Assembly: GCA_036250195.1 (NCBI GenBank)
Contig: JAVHZZ010000003.1
Span: forward strand, 35,186,335 to 35,250,334
Origin: Mixophyes australis
Lineage: Eukaryota; Chordata; Amphibia; Anura; Limnodynastidae
Direction: 5' to 3'
DNA: 64,000 bases
Shown: positions 44,175-55,503 of the stretch, piece after piece
Layout of the letters: each line of letters starts with the position of its first letter
How positions within the stretch are numbered: the stretch's first letter is position 1
The notes under the pieces: generated by a model
Databases searched by the model: none
The model's input: the letters and a program-made list of their open reading frames with translations, nothing else
Told to the model about the DNA's origin: nothing
Position numbers and translations under genes: made by a program

Positions 44175-44830
44175 TGATAGTCAAATAATTGGATGAAGTA
44201 AACCAAAATAATTAATATTGTTTTACCATGCGATTGCGATTAGTACGCCACATGTTATGGCGCAATCGCATGGATTAATAACACACATTACATTCGCACT
44301 TACAATTGTAAATAATACACATTTATTTAAGGTTCCAATCCACATTTATTTATTAGTAAAATGTATTAGAGATTATTTATACATAAATAATCTTATATTA
44401 AAAAGTATCTAAAGCTCAGGATATAGGAAATGTATCATGTTTAGCGTCATTTTAATCTGCACATTACCATCAGGAAACAGCTACTATCCGCAAAGCGACC
44501 ACTTCCTGCGATCGATAGTTATGGAAGATAAAGGATTAATGCCCAAAATGATATTGTGTTTGAATTGGCAAAATCTGGATTAGGTCAGTTCTCTTAGTCA
44601 CAACATATGCTTAGCTGTTGGAGTGAGCTGGTCACAACTTATCAGAGGAATCCTTTGAATTGACCTATGATTTGCATTATACTGGACTGACCTGAACTTG
44701 GGACCAATGAAGACCTCTCTGATTGTTATTTGAGTACATAGTGACATCATCAGTGTTTTTTTGGTAACTGAAAATGCATATAAGCAAGATTCCCAAGTAG
44801 GAAGTTACGCACACTGGTGGGGGGATTGTG
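44175..44830 (+). mobile_element. LTR-like repeat, second copy
   Basis: Parallel to 32360-33000. The TATA-like GCATATAAGC lies at about 44775. Contains GGGACCAATGAAG in the CCAAT-box position. A palindromic pair GCGATTGCG/CGCAATCGC is found at 44231-44271. Confidence 0.45.
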
Positions 44831-46102
44831 TTGTTTCTGTTGCAGATGAACCGTAAAAGGTGGAGAACTTCAATTAAGGAGAACCGGGGCAGTTCACAGT
44901 GAGTAACTCTGGGAAAACCTGTCCACCGCTGTCATATCATGGCTATCTGGTGGCTTTCCAGCCCACCCATATTACCGCAGCTAATAGGTATTCGGCACAC
45001 CTTACTTAAACCTACTCCTGAGATCTGCTCATTGCTTGAAACAACACACATTCTCTCCTGAGGATAGTTCTTTGCTCCAGGCTCCAGTTGTTTCCAGCAC
45101 TGTTCCTGAATACCCTGCATAACAAACTTATCATCTCTCTGTAAATACCCTGCATGGCCAAGTGATCATCTCTCTGCGAGTACCCTGCATTTGTGCATAT
45201 CTTTCTGTAAGAATTCAACATTTATGAAGAGTGCTTACCTCAGCAAGAACTTTGCATTATCTAGTACTTATCCTGCTTATTCTGCAGTACATGGTGTTTT
45301 GCCGGTATAATCAGTTCTTTAGCTGGGTCTGGTTCTGAGTCTCTCGGGCTCATTTCCAGTTCTGTGTATCTGTCTGTGGGTTCCAGGTCTGTGGCTGCCA
45401 CACAGTTCTGAGATCTCTATTCCTAGTCACGGTTCTGAGTTCTGAGTTCCTGTCTCCAGTTTCAGCTCATCCTGTTCTGTGTTTCTGTGTGTTACACATT
45501 CTGAATTCTTATTGGTGGGTTCCAATTCTATGTGCCTGGTTACAGGTGCTGGAGTTGAGTTCCCACGAGCACTTCCAGAGTGCTCTACGGCAGATTCCAG
45601 TTCCGTAATCAGGCGCAGACTCAGGTCCTACAATCTTATCCTGCAAGTGCTGCTCGGTACACTCCAGGGGCCTGATTCATTAAGGATCTTAACTTAAGAA
45701 ACTTCTTATTTCAGTCTCCTGGACAAAACCATGTTACAATGCAAGGGGGTGCAAATTAGTATTCTGTTTTGCATATAAGTTAAATACTGACTGTTTTTTC
45801 ATGTAGCACACAAATACTTGATAGCTTATTTGTACACTGACATTTAAAGTTGATATTTGTGTGCTACATGAAAAAACAGTCAGTGTTTAACTTATGTGTA
45901 AAACAGAATACTAGTTTGCACCCCTTGCATTGTAACATGGTTTTGTCCAGGAGATTGAAATAAGAAGTTTCTTAAGTTAAGATCCTTAATGAATCAGGCC
46001 CCAGGTGAGCAGAGAGTTTATCAAGGCCTTCACTTCCTGCCCCACTCTTGCTACAGCAAGGGTCCCGAATCGGATCAAGTAAAACAAACTCTGTGACCAC
46101 AA
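44831..46102 (+). mobile_element. CT-rich, R-U5-like region, possibly the rest of an LTR
   Basis: Repeated words include GGTTCTGAGT, TTCCAGTTCTG and ATACCCTGCAT (three times, 45112-45190), a style shared with downstream halves of Ty3-type LTRs. Interrupted by foldback copy D. No coding signal. The boundaries are not fixed. Confidence 0.3.
45668..46001. mobile_element. Foldback MITE, GGGCCTGATTCATTAAGG family, copy D
   Basis: The best preserved arms after copy B. Flanked by CAG on both sides (45665-45667 and 46002-46004), a 3-bp target duplication. Confidence 0.92.
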
Positions 46103-46106
46103 TGTT

Positions 46107-46142
46107 ATGTCCCATAGTGTGTCACGGCACACTATGGGACAT
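46107..46142. repeat. Perfect 15-bp hairpin
   Basis: ATGTCCCATAGTGTG (with leading T-A closing pairs), loop TCACGG, then the exact complement CACACTATGGGACAT. It stands alone, with no tandem copies nearby. Confidence 0.85.
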
Positions 46143-46881
46143 TAATCATTATGGAAATCCAAGGTGCCATAGGGTCATGGGGGTAAAAGACATTAAACAA
46201 ACTATTATATTCAGGGATCAATGAAAATATTTATGCAGACGAGATTTTTTTTGGATACACCAGCCGAATTGTATCTTCCTGGATGGTTTGAATGAGGCAA
46301 TAGACCTTAATGAAATCATCAATCCTCCCTTCATAAATTTAATATTTTAAAGGGAATATTACTATATTTATGTTATGAATCCCTTCTCAATTCCTGTTTA
46401 ATGTAAGCATGATTTAGCTTTTATTAGTGAGGTACATGATAGCGATTGTTTAAGGTCTATTTGCAGTGGAGTACTTTCTAATGCATTTTATCACTAAGCG
46501 ATTTCTAAATATAGTATTAGTGGGATGTTAATATATTAGTCTGTTCACCTTATAGGATGATTATAGAAGCAATTTTCATTCAATATAGACTTTATAAGGT
46601 GTTATTTTTTTCTTTAGCGATTATACAGATGAATGTAGTATTACTGTGGTTTGTTTGAGTATCTGCATTATGTTGTAATTTTCAGCTTATTTTATTTTTG
46701 TTATTATGGGATCATAATTTGGTGTTATACCCCATGAGAGAAATGTATCATTAAATTGCGTATTTAGAATGATTTATGCTATCTAAGAGGAAGCATTTAA
46801 TTGTCTTTAAATAGTCTGCATGTTGCAGGAATAATTATGTTATGATCTGTGAGATGTGACAGTCCTCTGTACATTGTAGAC
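46143..46881. other. unassigned AT-rich DNA
   Basis: Nothing recognised. Confidence 0.4.
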
Positions 46882-46884
46882 TTA

Positions 46885-47059
46885 GGGCTAGATTTACTAA
46901 GCTGCGGGTTTGAAAAAGTGGAGATGTTGCCTATAGCAACCAATCAGATTCTAGCTTTCATTTATTTAGTACCTTCTACAAAATGACAGCTAGAATCTGA
47001 TTGGTTGCTATAGGCAACATCCCCACTTTTTCAAACCCGCAGCTTAGTAAATCTAGCCC
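46885..47059. mobile_element. Palindromic MITE, TSD TTA
   Basis: Arms of about 75 bp that are nearly exact complements: GGGCTAGATTTACTAAGC, then GCGGGTTTGAAAAAGTGG and TAGCAACCAATCAGATTC. Flanked by TTA (46882-46884 and 47060-47062), the TWA type used by PIF/Harbinger elements. Confidence 0.88.
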
Positions 47060-47138
47060 TTACTTTTCTTTAGGCGGACGTATGAATAAAATTCTTCTAC
47101 ATATATGTTTTCAAATTTATTTTTATGTTTGAGTTTTA

Positions 47139-47615
47139 GGGGCCTATTTATGAACCCCCAAAGAGTTTCAAGTCCCTCCAAAACTGCAGTTTTTGGGGGA
47201 TTATCACATTTTAAAGTATTTATTATTAAAGGGTCTCCGATATCACAAATGCAGTTTCCATACTGTGAAAAAATCCCAATTTATCTAGCTCCAAAAACTG
47301 AAGCTTGGCTCCAACAGGTAACGCCATCTGAAGCTAGCATTATCCGTTCAATCCTATGGGGAGAGCATCGCAGGAGAGGGGCTTCCTGCTCCCCCCTATT
47401 GCAAATTAGCAAAGGCCATTAGATCCTCTAGGTCAAGTTTCAAGATCATGATTGAGATCACTTTACTGTAGACGATTTGCTGGGGCAGGCTCCTATCTGA
47501 GCTGCTCTCCTAGCTGAAGAATTTTAGTAAATAGTAACGTTAAATCATTTGTTATCACTACGATAAGAAATGTTAACTAATGTGACAGAAATGCGATGGG
47601 TCATAAATTGACCCC
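47139..47615. mobile_element. MITE-like element with GGGGCC/GGGGTC ends
   Basis: Starts GGGGCCTATTTATGAACC. From the right it reads GGGGTCAATTTATGACCC. About 477 bp. Flanks TTA and TCA are similar but not identical. No transposase. Confidence 0.6.
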
Positions 47616-47902
47616 TCAGTGTGATTGCTCAATATCAGAATTAAATATTTACCCTCAATGTATGGGATCTATAGGAATCCTTATCACTGAGTAGCAGCTT
47701 TCATCAGAATTCTCATGTTTCAATATCTTTACAATGAACAATTGATTTATGTTTTTAGAGGTCTATTCGTTATCGATGAGAGATTAGTTTAAATATAAGT
47801 ATTGAGACGCCACTTTCAGTGACGTTAACTTATGTAGTAATTGCTGAGTTCAGATGGTTGTTAGTTAGTGTTATTTTTAAATGCAATGATCGAACACATA
47901 AG

Positions 47903-48060
47903 GGTAGATTATTCAAAGGAAAAGTGAAAGTGTTGCCCATAACAAGCAATCAGAATCTAGCTACTTCTAGAATGTACTAGATAAATGATAGCTAGAATCT
48001 GATTGGCTGCTATGGGAAAGACCTTCCCCTTTCCTTTTTAGAAGGTTTGATAAATCTATG
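47903..48060. mobile_element. Decayed palindromic MITE
   Basis: Starts GGGTAGATTATTCAAAGG and ends, read inward, GGCATAGATTTATCAAAC. The core has AGAATCTAGCT/AGCTAGAATCTGATTGG, like the MITEs at 14415 and 46885. Confidence 0.65.
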
Positions 48061-48391
48061 CCATGGAGTAAAATTAATGACATAAATAATTTTGCTGCTG
48101 TACGAGTTATATTCTTTTCTTCTAAATATACCTTTTCTTTTGTGTGAGCGGATCATTCTTACATATAATATAACTATTGATTTTGTAAATGAATGGAGAC
48201 TTTCTTTATGCAAAGTAATCAATTGTGTTTTATTATAGTTTCTAAATTATTTTTAAGATATATGAATTTAAACTGTTTCTGAGCATTGATTATAACTGTA
48301 TTGTTTCGCTAGGTCCAGCCCAGCAACCATAACTCAAGCTAATTCATTTTAATTAAACTTGTAGATAGTAGCAGTGTAGATCTGTTGCCCT

Positions 48392-48470
48392 CTGAAGAAA
48401 TCATAGCCGATGATGAAACGCGTAAGAAATTTACGCACAGATGATGAAACGCGTAAGGGATTTACACTGT
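48392..48470 (+). ncRNA. Hammerhead-ribozyme-like motif with a duplicated 3' half
   Basis: CTGAAGA (48392-48398) fits CUGANGA. The extra A follows, then stem II ATCAT/ATGAT with loop AGCCG, GAAA (48415-48418), a minimal stem III CGCG, and TA at the cleavage position (48423-48424). A 31-bp segment covering the second half of stem II, GAAA, CGCG, TA and downstream bases is repeated at 48440-48470. With the second copy, stem I can pair AGGG with the CCCT before the core, which is better than the first copy (AG with CT). Penelope-like elements are known to carry such motifs. No protein remnant was found here. Confidence 0.5.
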
Positions 48471-48480
48471 TCTAGTGACT

Positions 48481-49615
48481 ATAAAGATACAGCTCAAACT
48501 TTTTTCTTGTATCAACTTTTGCAAAGCCCTTTCTATATATATCTAAAGCAACAATTCTTTTCTGGTTTAATGCCATTCACAAGATCTATTGAATACGGTA
48601 AGTGTCCGCTACCAGATGAACACACATGGGGAAAATGAATATTGATACAAAACTGGTTGCAAGTATGTTCTGTGTTCTTTCCTGAGTGATATATTGTTGC
48701 AAATCTTTATTACCCTTCTGTGACAGTTTTAGATACCCGATATGCTCTGAATGAATGACCCAGACATTATCACTAACTTTCCACAAATATCTGGTGGTTA
48801 ATACCAGCTTGTACTACAGATATCACTAGGAAGCTGATTTTGAATTATTGTGAGATATATACATGGAATTATTTGGTTGTATCAGATTATCCATTCAACT
48901 GAGAACAATAAAAAATACAAATTAACCTTTATATCTTGCTTAGGGCTTTTATATTGTTTTTGAGATTGTGTTTTATAGTGATAATAAATTGTGTTTAGAT
49001 ACAATCTTGGACACAGTATAATTTTTATTATTAATTATTGTACTTTTTTATATATATATAATTTTGTTGACTCTAGCACTGTTATTTCGTAGGTTTTTTG
49101 TGATTTCATTTAGTTTTGCAGCCTCTGGATACAGCTGTTTAGTCATTGTTTTACTGCTCAGTGTCTTAACGGGGGTATTCTTTCTCTTTTGTACCCTAAA
49201 TTTGCTGGCGTAATAAAGTTTCCCATGATTTTAATAGTGGCTATAATATTATTTTCATTTACAGATGCATATATTAGGGCCCACTGTGGATGTGCACGTT
49301 TGGTAAGCCTGTTAAGGAGCATATAATCATTGGTAGCACTTATAGACCATTTTTCAATGTTAGGTTGATCTATGTATTTGATTCCAAATTTGTATTCTGT
49401 TTACGTTTCTCAGTAGTCACTCTGTAATTGGAAAAAAAAATGTTTTAATCATATCTTCCTTCATTTTAGTTTTGTGTGGCGATAGCGAGTTGTCAGGCTG
49501 ATTAAAAGTAAAGGTTAAGTTCGCTTGGCATGTCTTCTGAAGTTACATTAACTATATTTGCCCTGATATATGATTGTATAAATATGTTATAATAATACAT
49601 ATTGCTTCATTGATC
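48481..49615. other. unassigned AT-rich DNA
   Basis: No coding remnant. Possibly the untranslated region of the same Penelope-like copy as the motif at 48392. Confidence 0.4.
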
Positions 49616-49620
49616 TAATA

Positions 49621-50494
49621 TGATGCCGGGTGGGTTCTCCAAGTAACAATGTATTCTGTACCATATTATTATAAGTTAGACACATTTGGGGTCCCTAGGT
49701 CACTAGAACCACAAAGACTGTTAGTCCTGACTGCTGGAGCAATTCACCTGCTAGTGGTCGGCCATATTTCACCAGAAGTGCTGGTCAGCCAGAAGCATAA
49801 TGTCACCCAAAAAAGTTAAAAGCGGGAGGTGTCTTTAGATGACCAGATACCTGAGTAATCATGCTCCGTTGTGTGGATAATTGGGACACCTTTATTTGTC
49901 ATCACGGCCAAGTAGACTCCCCCATTGCCAAGCCTGGCTGGTAACAACCCTCTACTGAGCAGGTCCAGAGAGACTTTGTAATCTAAGTGATCTCCTTGGG
50001 GGCAGAGCCTAAATTGTGGAAACCAGAAGGGTGATAAAATAGGGCTACTCAATGGTCTTTGACTTCAGACACTGCGGACTCGGGGTTACAGCTTTGGTTA
50101 GACTGGTCTAGGATCTCTTGATGGAGCGGAGGATCGATGCTGCAAGACTACACAGACTTTGTGAGCCGGACAAAATTGGTTAGACATCTGGCATGGTCCC
50201 TATCTTGGTGGTAGAGAACTGAAATGGATTGTATCCAACAGCAAGATTAGTGCTCCGGGAATGGTGATTATAGCCCTGATAAGATAGAGTTTTGGTGAGG
50301 ATTGGTGCGGTGAACCATCTGGTACTTATTAGTGTAAAATACTGACATTGCTGCAGTTTGTGTTGTTATACAATAAAGTAGATTTACTTGAACCAGTTAT
50401 TTTCCAAGGTGAGTTTTGTACACACAGAGGTATCAGGTGTGCCAAGCTGGTACATAAGGCTGCCTCCGGGCAAACCTGCCAGCTGGTGTGACAT
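49621..50494 (+). mobile_element. Probable solo LTR, about 0.87 kb
   Basis: Starts TGATGCCGGG and ends GTGTGACAT. TAATA flanks both sides (49616-49620 and 50495-50499). It has a TATA-like GATAAAATAG (about 50031) and an AATAAA (about 50369) in the right order and spacing for U3-R-U5. No internal region is present. The last T spoils a perfect TG...CA end, so the boundary may be off by one. Confidence 0.5.
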
Positions 50495-50499
50495 TAATA

Positions 50500-51829
50500 T
50501 GGTATCCTCACAATTTGGAAACTATTAGAGAGCTGCTTTGAGTCTTTAAGCTAGGCAGGTGACTCCACTGTTTTTCTCTCCATGTGATGCACATTTTTGA
50601 AATGCACATCTACACACAATGATGTCCCACAGAGAGCCACTATCAAGGGCTCCCACAATATAGAGGTCACGTGGATGGGAGTAGTTTGTGGCCCATTAAC
50701 TGCCAGTAGAGTTTGACCTTATGCTGGCCTGATACTTCCCCGACTCCTAATGAGGTGTTACTGAGAAACAGGTGGTGGTATTTTAATTCCCTCTTGCACA
50801 CTGGTTAACGAAAGTCATTGTTTAAGAGCATATGCCATAGGCTTATATTATAGACTTATATAATTGATTTATATCACAGTGGCTCCGCCACTGCCTCTGC
50901 ACATGCCAAAGTTATCCTGGAAGTGAGTGGTACCTGAAAGTGAAAGGCAGCCACAGGTGTTTCTCTACCACTTGACATGTGACAGTAAACATGATAGGCG
51001 TCCCTTTAACAAGACAAGGATACACAGGTCAGACGTCTGTGATTAAACAGTGGGAAGTAAATATTTCTTCTTCTTTTGTTCCAATCTGAGGGTAGTGGAT
51101 TAGATTAGTTTTATCCCTGGATGGTGTTCAATTGAGGAGCCAACCACAGTAGTTTGTTATTTAATATGAATACTACACTAATTATGTTCAAGAGCCATTC
51201 TACTGACAGCTGGTGTCCACTGATGGCATCGCTGTCATCTATAATATATGTGATACTTTCCACCAGGTCCTGTGAGTCTTGAACTCCAATCATGGTTGCA
51301 TTTCTGCTAGTTGCACCATCTGCAACTGATTATTTAGAGCTATAAAGGCTGGTGAGCCCTTTTTAGTAATCCAATTTTAAGGCTATAAAGGCATTGAAAT
51401 AATTATGTTGTGTCCACTATGAAATGCAATTTTTATTTCTCATTCTGACTCCCATGTCAAAGCATTACAATGCTCCCATGGCTGAGAATGATATGTCAAG
51501 CTTTGCTTGCACTGCAATTAATTTTGTTGCAAAATGTTTTTTTTTGTTGTTTTTTTTTTTTTTGCAAAATAGTGGGTGTGTCCATGCAAATACATGCAAA
51601 TAATAAACCATGAAAGGCTATTAATGTAAACTAGCACATATTTTTTGAGTATTTAGTATTATACCAGCCTCATATTTAAATTAATATACAAGTCAAGACC
51701 CAAAGACTACCTACACAGCCTCTCCCTGGGTTTAATCTAGTTGTGTAAATACAATAGTCAACAGCATTTTTTATGTTTTACAGACCCAAATGACCCGTAT
51801 ACTGTATAATATAAAACCATTTGAAACCA
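50500..51829. other. unassigned DNA
   Basis: Only a T-rich stretch near 51537-51563 stands out. No genes recognised. Confidence 0.5.
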
Positions 51830-52010
51830 TATACAGCTCTTATTTCCACAACACACAATATAGCTACAGATCCCATTCTCCCAGTGTGAATTACAGCTCC
51901 TATACATCCAAGGTACAATACAGATCCTATGCCCCTTGTTTACATTACAGCTGCTATGTTCCCAATATGAACTACAGAACCCTTGCTCCCAATCTAATGT
52001 ACATCTCATG
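51830..52010. repeat. Degenerate minisatellite, about 30-bp unit
   Basis: Six or so diverged units of the type TACAGATCCTATGCTCCCA plus RTRTGAAT. Both strands show repeated open frames because the unit is a multiple of three. Confidence 0.75.
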
Positions 52011-53942
52011 TATGGTTTGGGAATACCACATGGAATCTTGGGAAGGAGCACTTTGTTGGAGCTAAATGTGCTTCATCTGTACCTCTTTCTGGCTATTTCT
52101 TCTTTGACCCATTTTTTTCCAGACTGGTAGGGTCTCTACTTCTCTTTCAGAATTGTCTGCTTCACTGCATTTTCCTTATTTCCTTCTTGCCTCATATCTG
52201 TCCCATACTCTCCCCTGCCCCATTGTTGATACCCCCTTTATATGCCATTTTCATCATCTCTGTCCTGTTGCCTCCTTGCTGACCCTTTGTCTCTGATACT
52301 CTCCCTCAATAGGCTGATGTCTGTCCTCTGTCACCCCCATAAACTCTTTCTCTCCCATTTTGCCTCTCCTTTTCTGGCCCAGAGATCTACAGTGGCATGT
52401 TGTTGGTGCTGATGGCAGTGCGTGGCAGAGGAAGTGTCAAGTTATGCTGAGTTTGCTCTACTTACCATCATCGTCTTTGATGCAATCAGGACTTTTTCAT
52501 ATCCTCTTCATTTCACCAGCAAATCACTTGCATGTTCTTTACTGACCCTGTAATAGACTATTCTAATGCAAACAGTGATGGAACAATGCAATACCTGTCA
52601 TGATAAATTCCTCCTACTCAATGGTTTACTGGTGACAGTATGCTTCTGAACGAAAAATTTGACATGCAATGTGCCCATATGCTCTCTCACCCTCTCTAGA
52701 CTGGTGCCTAGTGGCTCAGCTCAGGTATCAATAGAAATTGGCATGAGTGCTTCAGAGATGGAAGAAAGCATGTTTGATGGTTGCCAACATCTAGTACCAC
52801 ACATGCTGTGCACATGGTATAATAATCTACAGTTACAGATATGACTGTGGTGAAATTTCGCACAAATCCATTAGAATAGGCAGTCTTGAGAGGTGTATCT
52901 CAAGTGTATGGCATGGCGGCACTGTAATTTCAAATTCACGTGTGGTGAAATTTATAGTCTATAAATAAAGCTGCGGCTGGAATTCCGTGAAGTATAAAAG
53001 ATGATTTTGGGATTTCCATGTAGAACACCTAAATTCAAATTCCGTTGGGGAAACACGCAACATTCCGAGCCCGAATGTGGATTGAGTTTAACATTCCACA
53101 TTGCAGTTTTGAACATTTTGTTCAGCCCTTACCTATACTTATCTGCTTATTCTTGATGCATAGGAATTCTCAGTGCTAGAAATATAAGTAATCTGAATGA
53201 AAGATTTCCAGTACAAAAAAAAAAAAGAACTGTAAGGTATTAAAAAAAAAATGCCTATCAATAAGCCAAGGGTGTAGACTTTTGACATGCTTAAGATTAA
53301 GTACAGTATCATGCCAATCAATATTATGACTTGTAGATACAACTAATAACCTGTGAGTAGCTTCTAGCACATAAAACATATACTGTATATGGTGTTAATA
53401 TGATTTTCCCTGTAAAGTTGAAGGACTGTATTTCACATTTCTATGCATGGGCATTGTTGCCAGAAGCGATTCATTTTCTTTTTCATGTTTGTTACAGTAG
53501 GTTGTCCTTTTGGTGTTCCTTGACCTCTAAGAAGCTGGAACATTTTTGCTGAGAATCTAATATGCTGCACCTTGACAGGTTTGAAAATGAAATGTATAGC
53601 TATGGACCTTTTGTTAGAGAAGTCACTTTAATTACGACACATGACCTTTCCTTTAACAAAGGGTCCACTGAAATCAATGAGCGTGCACTCTGTTAATAGG
53701 GTAATAAAATTAATTGCCTGAAGCTTCTTTTTAAATTGCCTTTAGAAATACATTGTGTTCATGCTGCTCAATGTTTGCATGAGTTTATTACAGTATAGTT
53801 TGGGGTAATTTCAAAACTGAATCCTCATTTTCATTTTTTTGAAGGGAAACTATCATACAGTGCTAATTTAAATCTGTTTAAATTAGTGTTTAATCAAGCC
53901 CTTTACTAGGTGATGTTTAATAAAACAAGGATTGACAGATTT
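52011..53942. other. unassigned DNA, first part pyrimidine-rich
   Basis: 52070-52370 is CT-rich on the plus strand. The rest is ordinary AT-rich sequence. No genes recognised. Confidence 0.5.
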
Positions 53943-54345
53943 ACAACTCTTTCTCATTGAAACATAGAATTTGACGGCAGATAAGAACCACATGACCCAT
54001 CTAGTCTGCCCATTTTTTAACCTATGGTAACCTCAAACCCTATTTGATCCTTAGTTCTTTGTAAGGATATCTTTATGTCTATCCCAAGCATGTTTAAACT
54101 GCTCTTCAGTATTTGCCTCTACCACTTCTGAAGGGAGGCTATTCCACTTATCCACTACCCTTTCTGTAAAGTACTTTTTCCTCATATTTCCTCTGAACCT
54201 ACTTCCCCCAGTGTCAGTGCATGTCCTCTTGTTCTACTACTTCCCTTCTTTTAAGAATGTTTCTCTCTTGTACCTTGCTAAAAACTTTGATATATTTGAC
54301 AGCTTCTATCATGTGCCCCCATCCCCTTCTTTGCTCAAAGCTATA
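53943..54345 (-). mobile_element. CR1-like LINE 3' end
   Basis: On the minus strand the frame reads MIEAVKYIK near 54310, then GNMRKKYFTERVVDKWNSLP near 54150 and WVMWFLSAVKF near 53965, interrupted by stops and frame changes. The F-x-x-R-V-V-D-x-W-N-S-L-P block is typical of non-LTR ORF2 C-termini of the CR1/L2 group. It is 5'-truncated and decayed. Confidence 0.75.
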
Positions 54346-55088
54346 CATATTAAGATGTTTTAGTGGTGGTGCATCCTGTTTTTAGTTGGTGGAACATTTT
54401 TTTGTGGTCTATTCCGATAACAAACAAGACTCCTTCATTGTAACTAGTTATGAGGCCACTGGCAGTCTGCATCTAACTTGTCAGAGGAAGAAGTGGTTTT
54501 CAGCCACAAGATCAAGCAATATCAGGTATGTGATGCTATTAGATGTCCAGCACTGCACGTACACTACACTAAATGGATCAACATGTTTCTATCTGGTGTC
54601 TATCAGGTCAGACCGAAGGCAAGGTTCCAGAGAATGGATGCGGGGAGACAAAGGTAAAGGTTCAGGGCAAGTGTTCAGGGAAGGGACTTGGGGAACCATA
54701 TGATTTTATTGGTGGTAGTGATGATGAACATTTTTTTGGGAGCACTCTACCATTATTATTGAGCAGTGAAAGCCATGTAATGCTCCTTGTCATATTTGTC
54801 CACATATCGGTTGTGGCATGAACCCTGAGTACAAAGAGACTTTGACAGAGACTGCTCTACATTGCTAAAGATATAGGAGTAGAAAGCAGGCATTGCCTTA
54901 CCTGAAAAGTAGTATTGACTAGAAATTTTTTAACTCGCAGTTTCGCACATGCCATCAAAAAAATGTAACAAATCTGGATGACATAAATTCCATAGCCGTC
55001 AAATTGGCTATTCGAACATTCAAACTCTATTTAATAAATCTGGCAATGATGCTTTATGGTTAGTCATTGTAGCTGATTTGGGAATTCC
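54346..55088. other. unassigned DNA
   Basis: Two overlapping ORFs of about 80-105 codons (54386-54821) are not recognisable and look spurious. Confidence 0.4.
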
Positions 55089-55096
55089 CAGTTTAA

Positions 55097-55244
55097 CAGG
55101 CCTGGCCAACCTCTGGCTCTCCAGATGTTGCGAAACTACAAGTCCCATCAGGCCCTGCGAGATATCGGCTGGCTATCTACTAGCAAAGCATGCTGGGGCA
55201 TGTAGTTTTATAACACCTGGAGAGCCACAGGTTGGCCAGGTCTG
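55097..55244. mobile_element. hAT MITE (148 bp)
   Basis: Ends CAGGCCTGGCCAACCTCTGG and, from the right, CAGACCTGGCCAACCTGTGG. Inner words AAACTACAAGTCCC are as in the MITE at 38152. Target duplication CAGTTTAA / CAGTAGAA matches at 6 of 8. Confidence 0.85.
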
Positions 55245-55337
55245 CAGTAGAATCTGAAATACAAACCGATGATGAATGAAAGCTTGTAGTTTGCACTTCT
55301 GAACACTCATCGGTTGAATCTTCATTTCCATTATCAG

Positions 55338-55495
55338 CAGTGGCGGAACTACAATTGGTGTAGTAGGTGCAGTGCACCGGGGGCCTATGGGGAAAATGTG
55401 GCCTGGTGCAAAGCAGATACTGAAGGTTGGGGGCCCTGGTTCCTTCCTCCCCACCTATCTGCACCGGGGCCCACAGCTCGCTACTTCCACCTCTG
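55338..55495. mobile_element. hAT MITE (158 bp)
   Basis: Ends CAGTGGCGGAACTAC and, from the right, CAGAGGTGGAAGTAGCG. Target duplication ATTATCAG (55330-55337) / ATCATCAG (55496-55503), 7 of 8. A fragment of the same family is at 1-79. Confidence 0.88.
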
Positions 55496-55503
55496 ATCAT
55501 CAG

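Noticed and set aside
51758..52065. Repetitive Tyr/Ser/Cys-rich ORFs on both strands
   Set aside because: Explained by the roughly 30-bp minisatellite.
54386..54821. Two overlapping 82-105 codon ORFs
   Set aside because: Different frames of the same DNA with no recognisable domain or splice context.
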